Shown in pieces: positions 4,603 to 9,330 of a DNA stretch of 9,330 nt (position 1 is its first letter; each line of letters starts with the position of its first letter). The notes under the pieces are model-generated. The model was given only the letters and a program-made list of their open reading frames with translations. It was not told the origin of the DNA and did not search any database. Location of the stretch: the NCBI GenBank assembly GCA_026387995.1, contig JAPLKQ010000046.1:1-9330 (forward strand). Reading direction: 5' to 3'. The DNA is from Bacillota bacterium. GTDB lineage: Bacteria > Bacillota_I > Bacilli_A > RFN20 > CAG-826. Position numbers and translations under genes: made by a program.

Positions 4603-7215
4603 TTATACCTCGCTCGAATCGTCTTCTCCATTTTTGTCGTCATCATCGCTTTCTAAAGGATCGCTTTCGCGACGGATGGCTTCTTGAACGACGGGACTGC
4701 CTTCTAGAGGTTCTTCAATTTCCGGTAACGGTTTGACGATGGCGATACTCGTGACGGCTTGTCCTTCATCCAAACGGATGACGCGGACGCCTTGGGTGTT
4801 ACGGCCCGAAACCTTGACTTGCGTTAAGGAAATACGGATGACAACGCCACTGGCGGTAATGATCATCAAATCTTCGGTTGCTTCGACGGCGTGCATCGCG
4901 ATGATGCTGCCATTTTTGGCAGTGGCGTTAATCGTGAGGACGCCTTTAGTGCCACGGCTGGTTAAACGATAATCTTCGGCGGGCGACATCTTGCCGTAAC
5001 CGCGTTCGGTGACGACCAAGATATACTTGCCTTCCGCGGAGGTCGTGACGCCGATGACTTCTCCGCCATCAACGTTCATGCCCTTGACGCCGCTGGTATC
5101 GCGGCCCATGGAACGGACGTCTTCTTCGGGGAATTTTACCATTTTGCCTTGATTGCTGGCCATACCGATAATCATGTGGCCGTCGGTGTGTTTGACATCT
5201 AAGAGTTGGTCGCCGTCGCGGAGCGCGATGGCAATCTTGCCGTTTTGACGGATGCTTTCGAATTCCTTGATTCCTGTCCGCTTCACGATGCCAAGTTTAG
5301 TCGCAAAGAAGAGGTAATTATCATCAAGGTATTCGTCTACGGAAATAATCGACATGACTTTCTCGTCTTTTTCAAGGTTCAGCAAATTGACGACCGGGAG
5401 GCCTTTGGCCGTGCGGGCGTATTCGGGTACCTGGTAGCCACGGATCCGGTAAACTTTGCCGGAGTTCGTGAAGAAGAGCAAATCGGTGTGGGTTTTAGCA
5501 TAAAGCAGAATGGATACGACGTCGTTTTCGTTCGTAGACATGCCTTTAACGCCGCGTCCGCCACGATTCTGCGTGCGGAACGTGTCGGTTGCCAAACGTT
5601 TGATGTAGCCGTTCGTAGTCAAGGTGACGACGATGTCCGTTTCCGGGATTAAATCTTCGTCATCGATGGTCGAGATATCATTGCTGATTTCGGTCATGCG
5701 GGCATCACCGAATTTGGCTTTGATTTCTTCGAGTTCGTTAATGATGAGGGCGACGACTTTGGTCGGATCGGCGAGTAATTCATGATAGGACTTGATCTTG
5801 GCTTCGAGGTCTGTCCGTTCGTCTACGAGTCTTTGTTTCTCGAGACCTGTCAACCGACGTAAACTCATATCCAAAATTTCTTTGGTTTGCTTTTCGCTGA
5901 GGCCAAAACGGACGCTTAAGCTGGCGCGGGCGCTATCGACGCTGTCGCTATGACGGATAATCGACACGACTTCATCGATGTTATCGATAGCAATGAGGTA
6001 ACCGACGACGATATGGTCGCGGTCTTCAGCTTTTTTCAGTAAGAAGTTGGTCCGGCGCCCGATGACTTGGACTTGGAAGTCTAAGTAATCTTTTAAGATC
6101 TCAACGACCGGGAGCACCTTCGGCTGTCCGCCCACCAAGGTGAGCATGATGATGCCGTAGCTGATTTGGAGTTGGGTGTTTTTGAAGAGTTGGTTGAGAA
6201 TGACCTCGGGGATCACGTCACGACGTAACTCGATGACGATCCGGATGCCTTCTTTATTGGATTCATCGCGGATATCGGTGATGCCTTCGATGATTTTCTC
6301 TTTGACGAGATGGGCGATCATTTCGATCATTTCGGCTTTATTGACTTGGTATGGGATTTCGCTCACGATGATGCGTTTCTTGCCGTTTTCCATCTCTTCA
6401 ATGGCGGTCTTGGAACGTAACACGATGCTGCCGGTCCCGGTTTCATAGGCGTCACGGATGCCACCCTTGCCGAGGATGATGCCACCGGTCGGGAAGTCAG
6501 GTCCATAGAGGCAAGTCGTCATCAGGTCAAGCGGAGTGATTTCCGGGTTTTTGGCGACGGCTTCCACCGCGTTGATGACTTCGACTAAGTTATGAGGCGG
6601 GATGTTCGTGGCCATGCCGACGGCGATGCCGGAGCTGCCGTTAACAAGCAAGTTCGGGAAACGGGAAGGTAAGACGACCGGCTCTTTTTCAGTGCCGTCA
6701 TAGTTGTCGACAAAATCAACCGTGTCGCTGTTGATGTCGCGGACCATCTCGAGAGAGATCTTCGACATTCTGGCTTCGGTGTACCGCATAGCGGCGGCTT
6801 CGTCGCCGTCAACGCTGCCAAAGTTACCGTGGCCTTCCACGAGCGTATAACGCATCGAGAACGGCTGGGCTAAACGAACCAGCGTAGAGTACAAGGCAGT
6901 GTCGCCGTGTGGGTGATATTTGCCCATGACGTCGCCGACGATACGGGCGGATTTCTTGTAGGGTTTATCAGGTTGCATACCGAGTTCGTTCATACCGAAA
7001 ATAATACGGCGGTGAACGGGTTTTAAGCCGTCGCGGACATCGGGGATGGCGCGAGCGACGATGACGGACATCGCGTAGTCTAGAAACGCACTACGGACTT
7101 CGCCGGAAATATCGACAGGGCGCATGCCCGGAACGATACCTTCTTCGACGGTTTCGAGTTCTTTTTCAAGTGCCTCTTCGGCCGCGTCGACTGGTAATTT
7201 CTTTTCTTCTGCCAT
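4603..7215 (-). CDS. gyrA: DNA gyrase subunit A
   Basis: Breaks and rejoins DNA in the A2B2 gyrase that introduces negative supercoils with GyrB and ATP. The 870 residues are full length. The N-terminal domain carries [23 protein letters not shown] (winged helix region), the quinolone-determining stretch [10 protein letters not shown] (101-110) and [10 protein letters not shown] with catalytic Tyr145 (E. coli Tyr122). The C-terminal beta-pinwheel contains the GyrA box QNRGGRG at 549-555, which marks gyrase rather than topoisomerase IV, and repeated blades ([27 protein letters not shown]). The protein ends in an acidic tail (about 832-870). An acidic N-terminal extension of about 20 residues precedes the conserved start. 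ATG 7215 has AAAGGAG 8 bases upstream, 15 bases after gyrB. Position 83 (E. coli) is Thr106 and the usually acidic 87 is Ser110. Confidence 0.98.
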   Translation of the reverse strand: MAEEKKLPVDAAEEALEKELETVEEGIVPGMRPVDISGEVRSAFLDYAMSVIVARAIPDVRDGLKPVHRRIIFGMNELGMQPDKPYKKSARIVGDVMGKYHPHGDTALYSTLVRLAQPFSMRYTLVEGHGNFGSVDGDEAAAMRYTEARMSKISLEMVRDINSDTVDFVDNYDGTEKEPVVLPSRFPNLLVNGSSGIAVGMATNIPPHNLVEVINAVEAVAKNPEITPLDLMTTCLYGPDFPTGGIILGKGGIRDAYETGTGSIVLRSKTAIEEMENGKKRIIVSEIPYQVNKAEMIEMIAHLVKEKIIEGITDIRDESNKEGIRIVIELRRDVIPEVILNQLFKNTQLQISYGIIMLTLVGGQPKVLPVVEILKDYLDFQVQVIGRRTNFLLKKAEDRDHIVVGYLIAIDNIDEVVSIIRHSDSVDSARASLSVRFGLSEKQTKEILDMSLRRLTGLEKQRLVDERTDLEAKIKSYHELLADPTKVVALIINELEEIKAKFGDARMTEISNDISTIDDEDLIPETDIVVTLTTNGYIKRLATDTFRTQNRGGRGVKGMSTNENDVVSILLYAKTHTDLLFFTNSGKVYRIRGYQVPEYARTAKGLPVVNLLNLEKDEKVMSIISVDEYLDDNYLFFATKLGIVKRTGIKEFESIRQNGKIAIALRDGDQLLDVKHTDGHMIIGMASNQGKMVKFPEEDVRSMGRDTSGVKGMNVDGGEVIGVTTSAEGKYILVVTERGYGKMSPAEDYRLTSRGTKGVLTINATAKNGSIIAMHAVEATEDLMIITASGVVIRISLTQVKVSGRNTQGVRVIRLDEGQAVTSIAIVKPLPEIEEPLEGSPVVQEAIRRESDPLESDDDDKNGEDDSSEV

Positions 7216-7230
7216 GGTGATCGCTCCTTT

Positions 7231-9245
<2,015 letters not shown>

Positions 9246-9249
<4 letters not shown>

Positions 9250-9330
9250 AGTGATTTCCTCCTAGAAATTTGGTGATCGGCAACTTCGTAAACGGAAGCG
9301 CCGGGTTTGTCATATTTGGTCGCGGTGATG
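9246..9330 (-). CDS. recF: Probable RecF, last 27 codons (cut by right edge)
   Basis: An open frame enters from the right edge and ends at TGA 9248-9246, overlapping the gyrB ATG as ATGA. The visible end, ITATKYDKPGASVYEV followed by ADHQISRRKSL, has the layout of a RecF C-terminus: a Thr-rich strand after the Walker B/D-loop region, then a short strand ending in Val-Tyr-Glu-Val and a polar tail. RecF loads RecA at gapped DNA with RecO and RecR. recF immediately before gyrB is a very common bacterial arrangement, and the overlap suggests translational coupling. The gyrB Shine-Dalgarno AGGAGG lies inside the last codons. The identification rests mainly on context because only 27 residues are visible. 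Confidence 0.65.

Noticed and set aside
5206..5652. Long plus-strand open frames opposite gyrA and gyrB (also 8797-9153)
   Set aside because: They are mirror frames of highly conserved gyrase coding sequence, with no ribosome binding site or recognisable product.

Overview
The window is a chromosomal segment from a low-GC Gram-positive-type bacterium, most likely an uncultured gut-associated member of the Bacilli (Erysipelotrichia / RF39-RFN20-like). Four things point there: a recF-gyrB-gyrA origin-proximal block, a T-box riboswitch in front of serS, a short (about 80 nt) SRP RNA without an Alu domain, and lipoproteins with Ser-rich linkers directly after the lipobox cysteine. The standard bacterial code fits: Trp is TGG, and TGA ends recF and the glycosyltransferase gene. 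Every gene reads on the minus strand, so the biological order runs from the right edge to the left.

Right half (9330 to 3587): the last 27 codons of a probable recF overlap the gyrB start (ATGA). gyrB is followed after 15 bp by gyrA, and gyrA after 2 bp by a GT4-fold glycosyltransferase-like gene. This looks like one replication/topology operon whose promoter lies outside the window. gyrB carries an in-frame TAG in place of the near-invariant Tyr of the RPGMYIG motif, with a second conserved-position change two codons later. Both gyrase subunits also show non-consensus residues at classic quinolone-contact positions.

Middle (3590 to 1457): a well-formed sigma-A-type promoter starts exactly at the glycosyltransferase stop codon and drives a complete serine T-box leader (UCC specifier, T-box sequence, antiterminator/terminator pair) before serS. 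Then come the SRP RNA gene (ffs) with its own extended -10 promoter, and tadA. gyrB-gyrA...serS...tadA/SRP RNA echoes the gene content near the Bacillus origin, with the order of SRP RNA and tadA swapped.

Left part (1456 to 1): visibly more AT-rich intergenic DNA, a consensus promoter overlaid by two inverted repeats, a 358-residue lipoprotein of unknown function with a Ser/Glu linker, a strong terminator, and the first 40 codons of a second lipoprotein cut by the window edge.

I found no CRISPR array, prophage, transposon or obviously new multi-gene system. The observations most worth checking are the gyrB amber codon, the gyrase quinolone-pocket residues, the degenerate GT4 protein in the gyrase operon, and the double-palindrome promoter.
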